Origin: G964020055 sp964020055
GTDB lineage: Bacteria; Pseudomonadota; Alphaproteobacteria; WRAU01; Hepatincolaceae
Length of the DNA stretch: 64,000 nt
Direction of reading: 5' to 3'
Assembly (NCBI GenBank): GCA_964020055.1
Contig: OZ026533.1
Span: 1-64,000, forward strand
Shown: one piece after another, positions 26,479 to 35,187 of the stretch
Layout of the letters: each line of letters opens with the position of its first letter
Position numbering within the stretch: the stretch's first letter is position 1
The notes under the pieces: model-generated
The model's input: the letters and a program-made list of their open reading frames with translations, nothing else
Databases searched by the model: none
What the model was told of the DNA's origin: nothing
Program-made: the position numbers and the translations under genes

Positions 26479-27534
26479 TCAGTCTTTTATCTTAGAAAGC
26501 CACTTTTCTGGGTTTACTGAAGCATTATCTTTTTCTAATTCATAGTAAATTGTGCTGTTTTTAGAGCGGTTGATAGCGATAGTTTCGTCTTTTTTTACTA
26601 GTTGCGTTGTAATAACAAAGCTAGTGTATTTACCACTTATAATGCTAAAATATGAAGGAGAATGTTTTATAATAATTAACGAATCATAATGATCAAAAGA
26701 ATCTGAAAATACAATTTCTCCATCTGCAGGTGCTACAATACTATTATTTGGTTGGGCAAGTAATGTGATCCCGTTATAGTTTGGATCTTGTGGATTTGTA
26801 GCTTTGAAATGAGATAAAAGTATACCGTTAGTAACATAAGATAAATTACCTTTATATATATTTTCAAAATTTGTATTTTCTATTTTATCTTTTGTTGATA
26901 ATTTATTAGATACTATTTGGTTCATAATAAAGGTTAAAGTATCCGTTTTAGATAATAATTTACGTGTTTTTATTATTTGGTTTGAAGCGTCTACAGAATT
27001 ATTTTTAGTGTTTAAATAACCTATCAAAATTTTTTTGTCTTTTTGCAACTGCTTATTTAAATTTTGTATTTCTACCGCAATATTTTGTAGCTTGATATGA
27101 TTAGTTGTTACAATTGATAAAGATTCAATAGAATTTACAAGATTGTTTTTTAAGTTAGAATAATAATAACTTATAAGAGCATAATTTGCTGCTAACTCAG
27201 TTGGATTTCTATATGCAAATAAAAGAGTTTGTATTGGGATACTACAAAATTTAAACATTGAAACAATATTATCTGAAATTGTATTTATATAGTTTTGAAT
27301 GTTTTTTTTATTGTTTATTTTTTTTAATTCCAAAGTATCTTGATAAAATTTCAATTGCTCTAAAAGTAATTCATTTGATCTTATAGTACGTGATATTTGA
27401 ACAATATCATCTTGATGAGGGTTGGTGTAAGAGTAAAGGTCATTTACTTTTACACCAAATATAAACATAATATAAAAAAGAAATACTAAATAACTATTAG
27501 TTTTTTTTAAGTAACGAGACACCGTCCATCTCAC
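26479..27534 (-). CDS. Murein hydrolase activator EnvC-like protein (degenerate LytM domain)
   Basis: A 351-residue protein: signal anchor (about 14-35), a long alpha-helical coiled-coil part (40-215), then a LytM/M23 domain (about 240-351) ending YYELEKDNASVNPEKWL, the characteristic EnvC/NlpD end. Metal ligands of active LytM enzymes are absent: the usual HxH near the end of the domain has no counterpart here, as in E. coli EnvC, which activates amidases AmiA/AmiB rather than cutting murein. The start is uncertain: GTG at 27534 overlaps gpmI by 38 bases and an internal GTG is possible. Confidence 0.8.
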   Translation of the reverse strand: MRWTVSRYLKKTNSYLVFLFYIMFIFGVKVNDLYSYTNPHQDDIVQISRTIRSNELLLEQLKFYQDTLELKKINNKKNIQNYINTISDNIVSMFKFCSIPIQTLLFAYRNPTELAANYALISYYYSNLKNNLVNSIESLSIVTTNHIKLQNIAVEIQNLNKQLQKDKKILIGYLNTKNNSVDASNQIIKTRKLLSKTDTLTFIMNQIVSNKLSTKDKIENTNFENIYKGNLSYVTNGILLSHFKATNPQDPNYNGITLLAQPNNSIVAPADGEIVFSDSFDHYDSLIIIKHSPSYFSIISGKYTSFVITTQLVKKDETIAINRSKNSTIYYELEKDNASVNPEKWLSKIKD

Positions 27535-29029
27535 TTGGAATATCTAAATTCATTAATTCTAAAATTGTGGGGGCCACATCTGCTAATTTTCCAGAATTAA
27601 GTTTTGCATCATGTAATGAAGGGCTATTAGCTAAAACAATAGGTACAAGATTAGTTGTGTGTTGAGTATGAGGAACATTATTTATTTCATCCCACATTAC
27701 TTCACAGTTACCGTGATCTGCAATTATTATCCAATTATAATTATTTTTTGTTATTTCATCAGATAGTTGTTGCAAACACTTATCTACAGTTTCAGTAGCT
27801 TTTGCAGCAGCCTCAAGAATGCCAGTATGACCTACCATATCACCGTTTGCAAAATTTATAACTATAAAATCATATTTATTAGAATTTATTGCATCACATA
27901 GTTTATTGGTTATTTCAAATGCCGACATTTCAGGTTTCAAATCGTATGTAGCAACTTTAGGAGAAGGTATTAATATTCTATCTTCATCTTTAAAAGGTTG
28001 TTCTCTACCACCACTAAAAAAGAAAGTAACATGTGGATATTTTTCAGTTTCAGCTACTCTAAGTTGGGTTTTAGATTTTGTTTCTAGCCATTCACCTAAT
28101 GTATTTTTCATGGAAATTGGTGAAAAAATAGTATTTAATATTTTAGCCAAACTGTCCGAATATTTAACCATTCCTAATTTATCAGAAAAATTAATAACTT
28201 TATTTCTATCAAAAGAAGAAAAGTCTTTCATAACTAAAGCATTTAAAATTTCTCTTGCTCTATCAGGACGAAAATTAGTCATGAAAATTAGATCATTATC
28301 TTTCATGCCTTGATAGCTATCAATTACACATGGGATGATGAATTCATCGTTTACATTATTAGAATAAGAAGTTTTTAATACTTCTTCTAAAGAAGAACAT
28401 ACAGAACCTTTAGCCTCTACCATAGCATCGTAACAAAGTTGGACTCTTTCCCATCTATTATCTCTGTCCATAGCGTAATATCTACCTGATACTGTTGAAA
28501 CTTTTATATTACTAAATTTAGATAACAAATCGTTTAATTTATCTATATAAGTAATAGCACTTTGAGGAGGGGTATCTCTCCCATCTGTAAATAAATGTAA
28601 ATTTACATTTATTCCATTTTTAGCAAAAATTTCACTAGATGTAATCATATGATCAAAGTGACTATGAACTCCACCTGAAGAAAAAAGTCCCATTATATGT
28701 ATAGTACTATTTTTTTCTTTTGCTGTTTTGATAGCATTTTGGATGATTTTATTAGCTTCAAATTCACCAGTTTTTATAGATTTATTTACACGTGGAAAGT
28801 CTTGATATACAACTCTACCTGCACCTATGTTTGTATGTCCAACTTCTGAGTTTCCCATTTGCCCTTCTGGTAGGCCTACTAATTCTCCGAATGTTACTAA
28901 TGTGGAAACAGGTTTGTTTTTTATTAAATTATCCCAAAAAGCAGTAGAGCCTACTTTTATAGCATCATACTTAGGATTTAAACCATTTCCCCAACCATCC
29001 AATATGGTTAAAATAACTTTATTAGACAT
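27497..29029 (-). CDS. gpmI: 2,3-bisphosphoglycerate-independent phosphoglycerate mutase
   Basis: A 510-residue alkaline-phosphatase-superfamily enzyme. It begins VILTILDGWG (metal Asp), with MGNSEVGHTNIGAGR carrying the catalytic Ser, HLFTDGRDTPP, TVSGRYYAMDRDNRWER, TNFRPDRAR, NFANGDMVGHTG and IIADHGNCE. The ATG at 29029 is chosen because an ideal GGAGGG lies just upstream, within what would be coding if an upstream TTG at 29041 were used. It interconverts 3- and 2-phosphoglycerate in glycolysis/gluconeogenesis. pgk is also present at the window's end. Confidence 0.96.
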   Translation of the reverse strand: MSNKVILTILDGWGNGLNPKYDAIKVGSTAFWDNLIKNKPVSTLVTFGELVGLPEGQMGNSEVGHTNIGAGRVVYQDFPRVNKSIKTGEFEANKIIQNAIKTAKEKNSTIHIMGLFSSGGVHSHFDHMITSSEIFAKNGINVNLHLFTDGRDTPPQSAITYIDKLNDLLSKFSNIKVSTVSGRYYAMDRDNRWERVQLCYDAMVEAKGSVCSSLEEVLKTSYSNNVNDEFIIPCVIDSYQGMKDNDLIFMTNFRPDRAREILNALVMKDFSSFDRNKVINFSDKLGMVKYSDSLAKILNTIFSPISMKNTLGEWLETKSKTQLRVAETEKYPHVTFFFSGGREQPFKDEDRILIPSPKVATYDLKPEMSAFEITNKLCDAINSNKYDFIVINFANGDMVGHTGILEAAAKATETVDKCLQQLSDEITKNNYNWIIIADHGNCEVMWDEINNVPHTQHTTNLVPIVLANSPSLHDAKLNSGKLADVAPTILELMNLDIPSEMDGVSLLKKN

Positions 29030-29126
29030 ACTACCCTCCAAGTTTATGTAAAATATTCACCCATATAATAGCATTTTAGATACATATTAAGTATAATTTT
29101 TTATATGTTTATTTTATAAAACCAAG

Positions 29127-29570
29127 TTACTCTCTATGGTATGGGTGATTATTGATTATGCTTTGAACTCTGTATAATTGTTCTATAAGAAGTAATCTTG
29201 CTATTTGATGTGGAAAAGTAAGTTTACTTAGTGAGATTATAGCATCTACTTTTTCTTTAGATTTTTGGTTAAAACCATCGCTACCTGCAATTAAAAAACA
29301 AATGTTACTGTTTTGAATGTTAATAACAAAGTCTTTTAATTGAGATGTTGTATATAACTTCCCTTCTTCAGAAAGCATAATTTTATAAGACTTTTCAGGA
29401 GCTAATGTGAATATTTTGGTATTGATTGCGTCTTTATTCATATTTTTCTCATCAAAATCTAGAATATTTACCTGAAAGTTGGTAAATCTCTTGGTATATT
29501 CAGATACAAGAGAAAATATACTAGAATTAGATTTGACTTTTGAAGCTGCAACAATAGTAATTTTTTTCAT
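29127..29570 (-). CDS. rlmH: 23S rRNA (pseudouridine1915-N3)-methyltransferase RlmH
   Basis: A 147-residue SPOUT methyltransferase with FLIAGSDGFNQ (the SAM-binding loop, usually IGGADG) and the C-terminal LSKLTFPHQIARLLLIEQLYR ending NHPYHRE, which is diagnostic. It methylates pseudouridine in helix 69 of 23S rRNA. It is 10 bases from rsfS. The G-S-D in place of G-A-D or G-P-D is minor. Confidence 0.94.
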   Translation of the reverse strand: MKKITIVAASKVKSNSSIFSLVSEYTKRFTNFQVNILDFDEKNMNKDAINTKIFTLAPEKSYKIMLSEEGKLYTTSQLKDFVINIQNSNICFLIAGSDGFNQKSKEKVDAIISLSKLTFPHQIARLLLIEQLYRVQSIINNHPYHRE

Positions 29571-29580
29571 TGACTATAAT

Positions 29581-29940
29581 TTATAGTTCTATCAAACTTG
29601 GTTTTTTGATTTCCTCAAGCCATAGCTTTTCTAATTTATAATAAGTCCTAACTTCAGGTAAAAAGACATGCAAAATGACATCTGTAGCATCAACTATTAT
29701 CCAGTTACCACTTTCTTCACCTTCCATTGTTACTCCTTTATAACCATTTTGTTTCAAAAACTCAACTGTTTTAGAAGCTAATGTATAAACATGACGAGCA
29801 GATGTTCCACTTACAATAACTAAAAAGTCTGCTAAATCTGTTTTGTTTTTTAAATCAATTTCCAAAATATCTAAACCTTTTTGGTTGTCAATAGATTCTA
29901 TAATTAATTCTTTTAATGTACTATTTTGCGATGTATTCAT
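29581..29940 (-). CDS. rsfS: Ribosome silencing factor RsfS
   Basis: A 119-residue Iojap-family protein: LDILEIDLKNKTDLADFLVI, SGTSARHVYTLA, GNWIIVDATDVILHVF and the final YYKLEKLW. It binds L14 and blocks subunit joining under starvation. It starts two bases after nadD and precedes rlmH, a widespread order. Confidence 0.96.
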   Translation of the reverse strand: MNTSQNSTLKELIIESIDNQKGLDILEIDLKNKTDLADFLVIVSGTSARHVYTLASKTVEFLKQNGYKGVTMEGEESGNWIIVDATDVILHVFLPEVRTYYKLEKLWLEEIKKPSLIEL

Positions 29941-29941
29941 T

Positions 29942-30604
29942 TTACCTCTTTTTGTTGTAATTGTTATTTTCTCTTATTTCACTTGAAGATATATTTATAT
30001 GTGGTATCAAATAATAATAAAGAGCTGTTTTTGATAATTCATCTATTTTATTGGGAGAAGAATTTATATAACTCAGACAATTTAGTTTTCTATAAATTGA
30101 CCATTTAGTATTTAAACTTTTGTAGCTATTTTTATCTCTAGTAAAAGCAGCAATATTATAGTTTTTAAGTAAATATTTCCAATTTGTAAATATTTCAAAA
30201 CTTGCTAAATTATCTTCTCCTATTAAAAAGTATATTTCATTATTGAAAGTATTTAATTTTTGTAATGATTGTAATGTCATATTGGTGTAATAAAATAAAA
30301 AAGCTTCTTCAAAAACAGAAACTTTGATTTTAGGATGTTTATTAATGATCAATTTTGCGTTTTCAATTCTTTTTTTCAAAGATAAAGTATTTTGTTTCAT
30401 ATATGATTTATTAGGATTTAGAGGAGTTATTAACCATATAACAAGATCAAGATTTAGTTTTTTTATTGCTTGAATACTAAGATGCAAATGACCTTTATGT
30501 GCTGGATTAAAAGATCCACCTAATATTCCTATTTTTAAATTTTTAGAATATCTAAGAAAACAGCTTTCTTGCCAATATATAGAATTGATATATTTTTGAT
30601 ACAA
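29942..30604 (-). CDS. nadD: Nicotinate-nucleotide adenylyltransferase
   Basis: A nucleotidyltransferase with the motif ILGGSFNPAHKGHLHLSIQA and the C-terminal ISSSEIRE (SSTxIR type). It adenylates nicotinate mononucleotide in NAD synthesis. There is no ATG near the expected start: the frame opens with TTG at 30604, giving 220 residues with about 22 before the conserved core. The true start is uncertain. First gene of the nadD-rsfS-rlmH-gpmI-envC-S41-rppH block. Confidence 0.9.
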   Translation of the reverse strand: MYQKYINSIYWQESCFLRYSKNLKIGILGGSFNPAHKGHLHLSIQAIKKLNLDLVIWLITPLNPNKSYMKQNTLSLKKRIENAKLIINKHPKIKVSVFEEAFLFYYTNMTLQSLQKLNTFNNEIYFLIGEDNLASFEIFTNWKYLLKNYNIAAFTRDKNSYKSLNTKWSIYRKLNCLSYINSSPNKIDELSKTALYYYLIPHINISSSEIRENNNYNKKR

Positions 30605-30771
30605 ATAAATACCGATATTTTGAAAATTTCATCATAAAACTATAGATATTATAACATACAAATGGTATAATATCATATTATTATAGGTTAGAGTAATATG
30701 AAAAATATCAATAAGTGATTTATCATATAAGTAATCTATTTCATTAGAGTAATATTGAGGGATGTTAAATC

Positions 30772-31611
30772 ATGGATAGCAGTAACAATAAGTATATAAG
30801 AACTCATAATGAGACTAATAAATACAAAAAGAAAAGTATGTATGCTGAAAATGATAATACAGCTGAAATGAATAATAAACCTATCTCACAAGATTCTAAT
30901 GCTGATAAATCAAATAAAAATGATAGAGATAATTACTCAGTTGATAGAAGTTATTCTTCTAAAAACGATTCAAAAGAAAATGATAGAGTTTCTAAACAAC
31001 TTGAAACAGACTTACAAAAAAGAGAAAAACTTTCAACTAATGATATAATATCTCGTTATTTAGGAAAGAAAGTAAAACAAGATGTAGAGGATACTCAAGA
31101 AGCTTCTTCTAAAAGTGTTAGATCATCTTCAGAACGTAAAATTGTCAATGATTTTCCTGTTATTTCTGATTATGAAGAAAAGAAAAGACTTAGACAAGCA
31201 AGAATGAAACAAAGAAAAATGTTACTTGCTGAAGATCAAGAACAAAAAAAAGATGAAGATAATTCTTCTCCTCTAGCACAAAAATTGAAATGGTTTCAAA
31301 AGATCAACAATGAAGATGCCAAATCATCTAGTACTGCTAATAACAAAACCTATTCTGCGAATATAAAATCTGATCAAAAAAATAATAAAAGAGAGCCTTT
31401 TATAACTGAAAAGGATAATATACCATCTTTTTCTGAATATTTTGATAATATGGACAGGGTTAACCACGAAGTGACAGAGATACCTTCATCTTACAATCCT
31501 TCTTTAGGGACACCTATACATCACCAGATAAGTGAAGATGATATTATTGATGATTTGCCAAAAAAGAAGAAATTTTCGTGGGCTTTTTGGCGTAAAAATA
31601 ACAATAACTAG
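30772..31611 (+). CDS. Large disordered charged protein, unknown function
   Basis: A 279-residue hydrophilic protein very rich in Asn, Ser, Lys, Asp and Glu with no hydrophobic segment. Two parts look ordered: a helical block at about 135-180 (YEEKKRLRQARMKQRKMLL through PLAQKLKWFQKI) and the C-terminal end with IIDDLPKKKKFSWAFWRK. That end pairs a basic stretch with aromatic residues, typical of a membrane- or partner-binding short motif. GAGGGATG provides a ribosome site. Monocistronic by spacing. I do not recognise a family; a scaffold or a polar organiser would fit its composition but is speculation. Confidence 0.65.
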   Translation: MDSSNNKYIRTHNETNKYKKKSMYAENDNTAEMNNKPISQDSNADKSNKNDRDNYSVDRSYSSKNDSKENDRVSKQLETDLQKREKLSTNDIISRYLGKKVKQDVEDTQEASSKSVRSSSERKIVNDFPVISDYEEKKRLRQARMKQRKMLLAEDQEQKKDEDNSSPLAQKLKWFQKINNEDAKSSSTANNKTYSANIKSDQKNNKREPFITEKDNIPSFSEYFDNMDRVNHEVTEIPSSYNPSLGTPIHHQISEDDIIDDLPKKKKFSWAFWRKNNNN

Positions 31612-31629
31612 TATATGTAGTTACTTATA

Positions 31630-31666
31630 TATTTTTGTTATATTTAAATTAAATATAACAAAAATA
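31630..31666. repeat. Long AT-rich inverted repeat between convergent genes
   Basis: A near-perfect 18-bp palindrome with a single central base: TTTTTGTTATATTTAA and its complement, extended by two more pairs. It sits between the stop of the disordered protein and the end of obgE, as a bidirectional terminator would, but the T-run is on the 5' arm and no T-tract follows in either direction. It may work as a Rho-independent terminator only weakly. Confidence 0.5.
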
Positions 31667-31718
31667 ACAGTATAATCTTTAATATATTAAAATTTCTCTT
31701 TAAATAGAAAAAATTAGA

Positions 31719-32774
31719 TTATGTATTAATAGTTTTTTGTAATGGATGCCATGATTCATCAGAAATTATTTCTTTGTTTAAAGAAACAGTATAACAATCA
31801 TACATTTTTTTACATAAATCATCTATTCCAATTCTATCTTTTGATGAAATACATATTATTTCTGAATTGTTTTTATTAATTTCCATAATTTTTTTGATTT
31901 GCTTATCTAAATCATCTTTAGATAATAGGTCTATTTTATTTAATACAATAATATATTGCTTATCTTTTATACTAATTTCGCTCATTTCTAGTTCCTCCAT
32001 AATTATCTCATAAGGAACATGTATATTTTCTTCTGTAACATCTATAACATGTAAAAAAACATTACATTTTTTAATATGGGATAAAAATCTAGCTCCTAAA
32101 CCAATTCCTAAACTAGCACCTTGTATTAAACCAGGCAAGTCCGCTATAACAATTTGTTTATCGTAATACGATAAAACGCCAAGCTGTGGTTTTAAAGTTG
32201 TAAACTCATAATTTCCAGTTTTGGAATTTGCATTTGTTAGGGCGTTAAGTAAACTAGATTTACCTGCATTAGGTTTTCCTATCAACCCAATATCAGCTAA
32301 GATTGCTAATTCTAACCAAATCCATTTCTCTTCACCTTCAATACCAGGTTGAGCAAACTTAGGTGATCTATTAGTTGAACTTTTAAAGTTGGCATTACCA
32401 CGGCCACCAATACCACCTGATAATATTTTGATTTTTTCACCATCTTTTTGAAAGCTATGAATTATCTCAGTTTTATCTTGATCATATATAATAGTACCAA
32501 TAGGTACAGGAATTATCAAATCTAAACCGTTTGCACCAGTTTTATTTTTTCCTGAACCATTACCACCTTTTTGAGCTTTAAAATGTTGCTGATATCTAAA
32601 ATCTATTAAAGTATTTAAATTAGCAGTAGCTTGAATATATACATCTCCGCCTTTACCTGCGTTACCACCATCTGGTCCACCATACTCTATGAACTTTTCT
32701 CTTCTAAAAGATACAGCACCACGTCCGCCATCTCCAGATTTTATATATATTTTTGCTGAATCTAAATATTTCAT
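31719..32774 (-). CDS. obgE: GTPase Obg/CgtA
   Basis: A 351-residue GTPase. The glycine-rich Obg fold is at 1-158 (GGRGAVSFRREKFIEYGGP, GGNGSGKNKTGANG, GGIGGRGNANF), then the G domain with GKPNAGKSSLLNALTNA (G1), ADLPGLIQGA (G3) and LNKIDLL (G4). Obg is needed for 50S assembly and stress response. It is 87 bases after rpmA, with a hairpin in the gap. Confidence 0.97.
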   Translation of the reverse strand: MKYLDSAKIYIKSGDGGRGAVSFRREKFIEYGGPDGGNAGKGGDVYIQATANLNTLIDFRYQQHFKAQKGGNGSGKNKTGANGLDLIIPVPIGTIIYDQDKTEIIHSFQKDGEKIKILSGGIGGRGNANFKSSTNRSPKFAQPGIEGEEKWIWLELAILADIGLIGKPNAGKSSLLNALTNANSKTGNYEFTTLKPQLGVLSYYDKQIVIADLPGLIQGASLGIGLGARFLSHIKKCNVFLHVIDVTEENIHVPYEIIMEELEMSEISIKDKQYIIVLNKIDLLSKDDLDKQIKKIMEINKNNSEIICISSKDRIGIDDLCKKMYDCYTVSLNKEIISDESWHPLQKTINT

Positions 32775-32800
32775 GTATTATCAAACTTATTATGTAATAA

Positions 32801-32828
32801 AGGGAATATACAATGCGGTATATTCCCT
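32801..32828 (-). terminator. Intercistronic hairpin between rpmA and obgE
   Basis: An 11-bp perfect stem, AGGGAATATAC (32801-32811) with its complement at 32818-32828, loop of six. On the minus strand it lies after the rpmA stop and is followed by TTTATTA, so it can act as a partial terminator between the ribosomal proteins and obgE. Confidence 0.55.
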
Positions 32829-32861
32829 AAATGATTACTGTATTATGTAAATGAATAAAAC

Positions 32862-33113
32862 CTATAAAGGCAATACATTTACTAAACTTCTACCTTTAGA
32901 ATTAGAAAAAGAAACTCTACCTTCAATTAAAGAAAATAAAGTATGATCTTTACCTATTCCAACATTAACCCCTGGATGGAATTTAGTTCCTCTCTGACGT
33001 AAAATAATGTTACCTGGTATCACAACTTCACTACCAAATTTTTTGAAACCTAATCTACGTCCTGCAGAATCTCTACCGTTTCTAGAACTACCACCTGCTT
33101 TTTTATGAGCCAT
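32862..33113 (-). CDS. rpmA: 50S ribosomal protein L27
   Basis: An 83-residue protein starting MAHKKAGGSSRNGRDS with RRLGFKKFG and IILRQRGTKFHPG, typical L27. The N-terminus reaches the peptidyl-transferase centre. No N-terminal cleavable extension (as in Firmicutes) is present. A GGGAG site precedes the ATG. 18 bases after rplU. Confidence 0.97.
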   Translation of the reverse strand: MAHKKAGGSSRNGRDSAGRRLGFKKFGSEVVIPGNIILRQRGTKFHPGVNVGIGKDHTLFSLIEGRVSFSNSKGRSLVNVLPL

Positions 33114-33131
33114 AACAATCTCCCTTAAAAC

Positions 33132-33440
33132 TTAAACAACACTTAATACTTTTAATTTAGTAATATATTGTCTGTGACCGTTTTTTCTTCTATAATTTTG
33201 TCTTCTTTTTTTCTTAAAAACTATTATTTTTTTATCACGTAATTGTTCAACCACGCTTAGTTTAACAGATGAACCTTCTACTATAGGAGAACCAACTTTT
33301 ACTTCGGTACCATCAATTAAAGATAATACATCAGTTACAACAATTTCATCTCCAACTTCAGCATCTAATTTATTTACAGTTAGGATATCATCCTTTTTTA
33401 CAATATGTTGATTTCCACCAAGCTTAATCACTGCTAACAT
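33132..33440 (-). CDS. rplU: 50S ribosomal protein L21
   Basis: A 102-residue protein: MLAVIKLGGNQHIVKKDD at the start, VEGSSVKLSVVEQ and the conserved end KKKRRQNYRRKNGHRQYIT. It binds 23S rRNA. First gene of rplU-rpmA-obgE, preceded on its strand by AAAGGGATT. The 166-base upstream gap must hold the promoter. Confidence 0.96.
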   Translation of the reverse strand: MLAVIKLGGNQHIVKKDDILTVNKLDAEVGDEIVVTDVLSLIDGTEVKVGSPIVEGSSVKLSVVEQLRDKKIIVFKKKRRQNYRRKNGHRQYITKLKVLSVV

Positions 33441-33606
33441 TATTTTTTAATCCCTTTAAAGCTTACACGAATTAATATCACACTTTGATTTATGATTTAC
33501 TAATTAAAATGTATAACATATAATATTTTATCTAAATCGATATCTTTTAATACCTTGCAATACTACCAAAAAATAGCCAATAAAGCAAATTTTTTTTAAT
33601 TATTTA

Positions 33607-33831
33607 TTATTTTGCATTTAATGGTAAGAAAATTGTTCCATTAATAGTATCTACAGAGAGTGCTATTACTCCTGGAAACAACAACAATAACCCTAGTATA
33701 TCTAATGTTAATATAGTTGTATCAATTTTACCACTATTAGGTTGGTTTCTTTGTTGAGGTTTTAGTATAGTACCGCACGAAGACAAAAAAATAGAAGAAA
33801 GACAAATAAAAAATATAAAAATTCTAAACAT
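33607..33831 (-). CDS. Small lipoprotein, paralogue of the one at 33929
   Basis: A 74-residue protein with a lipobox LSSC (Cys19) and mature sequence starting CGTIL. The second half is LDILGLLLLFPGVIAL followed by SVDTINGTIFLP, matching the neighbouring lipoprotein at 33929 in both the CGT start and the G-LLL-PG-AL-D-G-FL pattern. Such LLL-PG-ITGxIYLP-type ends occur in small Gram-negative lipoproteins of unknown role. The second hydrophobic stretch may be an extra membrane segment. Probably arose by tandem duplication. Confidence 0.7.
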   Translation of the reverse strand: MFRIFIFFICLSSIFLSSCGTILKPQQRNQPNSGKIDTTILTLDILGLLLLFPGVIALSVDTINGTIFLPLNAK

Positions 33832-33928
33832 AATAACTCATAATATTACCAAACTTCAAAAGTATAAAACGTTACACTTTATAATACAAGTTTTATCTTA
33901 CAACTTACAAAACATAAAAAATAATATA

Positions 33929-34219
33929 TTAATTATTTTCTGCAATATCTAAAAATTCATTAAAAGTTGTAGGAGGTGTGTTTTGTTTGTCTTCTTTTTC
34001 TTGTTGATCTAAAAACAAATTACCTGTGGTGTAATCGATAGTTAAAGCAACTATTCCAGGAACAACAAATAAAAGCAATCCTGCTGCATCTAAAATCAAT
34101 ATAGGATAATTTATATTTTTTGTTTTTTTTGTAAAGGATTTTTTGTAATTAAAGACAGTTCCACAAGAATTAAGAAATATACTCAATAATAATACGGAAA
34201 ATATAGTTTTAAATTTCAT
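33929..34219 (-). CDS. Small lipoprotein, paralogue of the one at 33607
   Basis: A 96-residue lipoprotein, lipobox LNSC (Cys19), mature start CGTVFNYKK. A hydrophobic segment LDAAGLLLFVVPGIVAL precedes TIDYTTGNLFL. It differs from its paralogue by a polar 24-residue C-terminal tail (KEDKQNTPPTTFNEFLDIAE). It starts seven bases after the exported protein gene at 34227, so the two are co-transcribed. Function unknown. Confidence 0.72.
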   Translation of the reverse strand: MKFKTIFSVLLLSIFLNSCGTVFNYKKSFTKKTKNINYPILILDAAGLLLFVVPGIVALTIDYTTGNLFLDQQEKEDKQNTPPTTFNEFLDIAENN

Positions 34220-34226
34220 GTTGTTT

Positions 34227-34997
34227 TTATCTTTGGTTATTATTTGTATCTTCTACTTTTATCTGGAAAGTTTCTAAAAATTTTTTTTGATTACCAGGTA
34301 AAGCTACATAAGTTATTGCATTTGTATCTAAATCTAAAATTTCCAACATACCTATAAATTCAGTGTTATGATTTTTAGCTTCAAAATTTAAATACTGCAT
34401 CATAGAAATCCTATCATAAACATTGTTCAGATGGGGATACAGGTTATTACCTTTACTATCTTTACCGATAAAAGCCTGAGTTACATATACGGGTACGTTT
34501 TGTAATTTAAAAGTTTGAAAATTAGAAATGTCGTTTGTTCCTAATTGTGGTGGAGTTATATACCCAACTAAAACTCTTCTTTTGCCGTTTAAAGTATAAT
34601 AATTATACTTTTTTTCTAAATATTTTTCATCTATCTTAGGCGATGATTCATATGTAGGAAGTACTGTTGTATCTTCATCTAAATTTAAAATTTGATAATC
34701 TAAGTATAAAATTGCTAATTTATTACTAAAACGTCCTTGTTGTGATAATTCATCTTTGTATTTAGGAATTATGGCATTATAAGGATCATCGAGTAACGAT
34801 AAAGTAAGTGATTTAGTAGTAAATACTTCAGAAGTTATTTTTACTTTTACTAAATTTAAAGAGTATTCAGTATTTACATCTCTGCTTTTTTTCAAAAGAG
34901 GATCATTAGTATCAGCTAAAATATTAGAAGTAAATAATACCCCCATAATACATAAAGGAATACAACAAATTATATTTTTATAAGTCAAAAATTTCAT
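34227..34997 (-). CDS. Exported protein, unknown function
   Basis: A 256-residue protein with an N-terminal signal (IICCIPLCIMGVLFTS then NILADTN, likely cleavage after ILA). The mature domain is mixed alpha/beta with no cysteine: NLVKVKITSEVFTTK, KLAILYLDYQILNLD, GKRRVLVGYITPPQLG, FKLQNVPVYVTQAF and TAITYVALPG. It is followed by the two small lipoproteins in the same operon. No family recognised; together they look like an envelope-associated three-gene unit. Confidence 0.65.
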   Translation of the reverse strand: MKFLTYKNIICCIPLCIMGVLFTSNILADTNDPLLKKSRDVNTEYSLNLVKVKITSEVFTTKSLTLSLLDDPYNAIIPKYKDELSQQGRFSNKLAILYLDYQILNLDEDTTVLPTYESSPKIDEKYLEKKYNYYTLNGKRRVLVGYITPPQLGTNDISNFQTFKLQNVPVYVTQAFIGKDSKGNNLYPHLNNVYDRISMMQYLNFEAKNHNTEFIGMLEILDLDTNAITYVALPGNQKKFLETFQIKVEDTNNNQR

Positions 34998-35025
34998 AAT
35001 ATACAGCTAACTTATTAACTACCTT

Positions 35026-35101
35026 TGGTGGAGGTTAGGGGAATCGAACCCCTGACCTTTACAATGCCATTGTAACGCTCTACCAATTGAGCTAAACCCC
35101 C
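35026..35101 (-). tRNA. tRNA-Ala (anticodon GGC)
   Basis: On the minus strand: acceptor stem GGGGGTT with AACCTCC, D-arm TAGCTCAATTGGTAGAGC, anticodon stem-loop TTACAATGGCATTGTAA (anticodon GGC), T-arm GGGGTTCGATTCCCC. CCA is encoded (35026-35028). Located just upstream of the aroA-cmk-rpsA region, on the opposite strand. Confidence 0.96.
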
Positions 35102-35187
35102 TAAGTTTTTACATATAACAAAAATAGTGTATATAATATAGTCTATAAAGTAAAGTGAATAGGTGCATAGAAGCTATAAAAGTTCAA

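Noticed and set aside
30698..30718. Possible six-codon leader peptide MKNINK before the disordered-protein gene
   Set aside because: No terminator/antiterminator structure or regulatory codon run; chance occurrence is likely.
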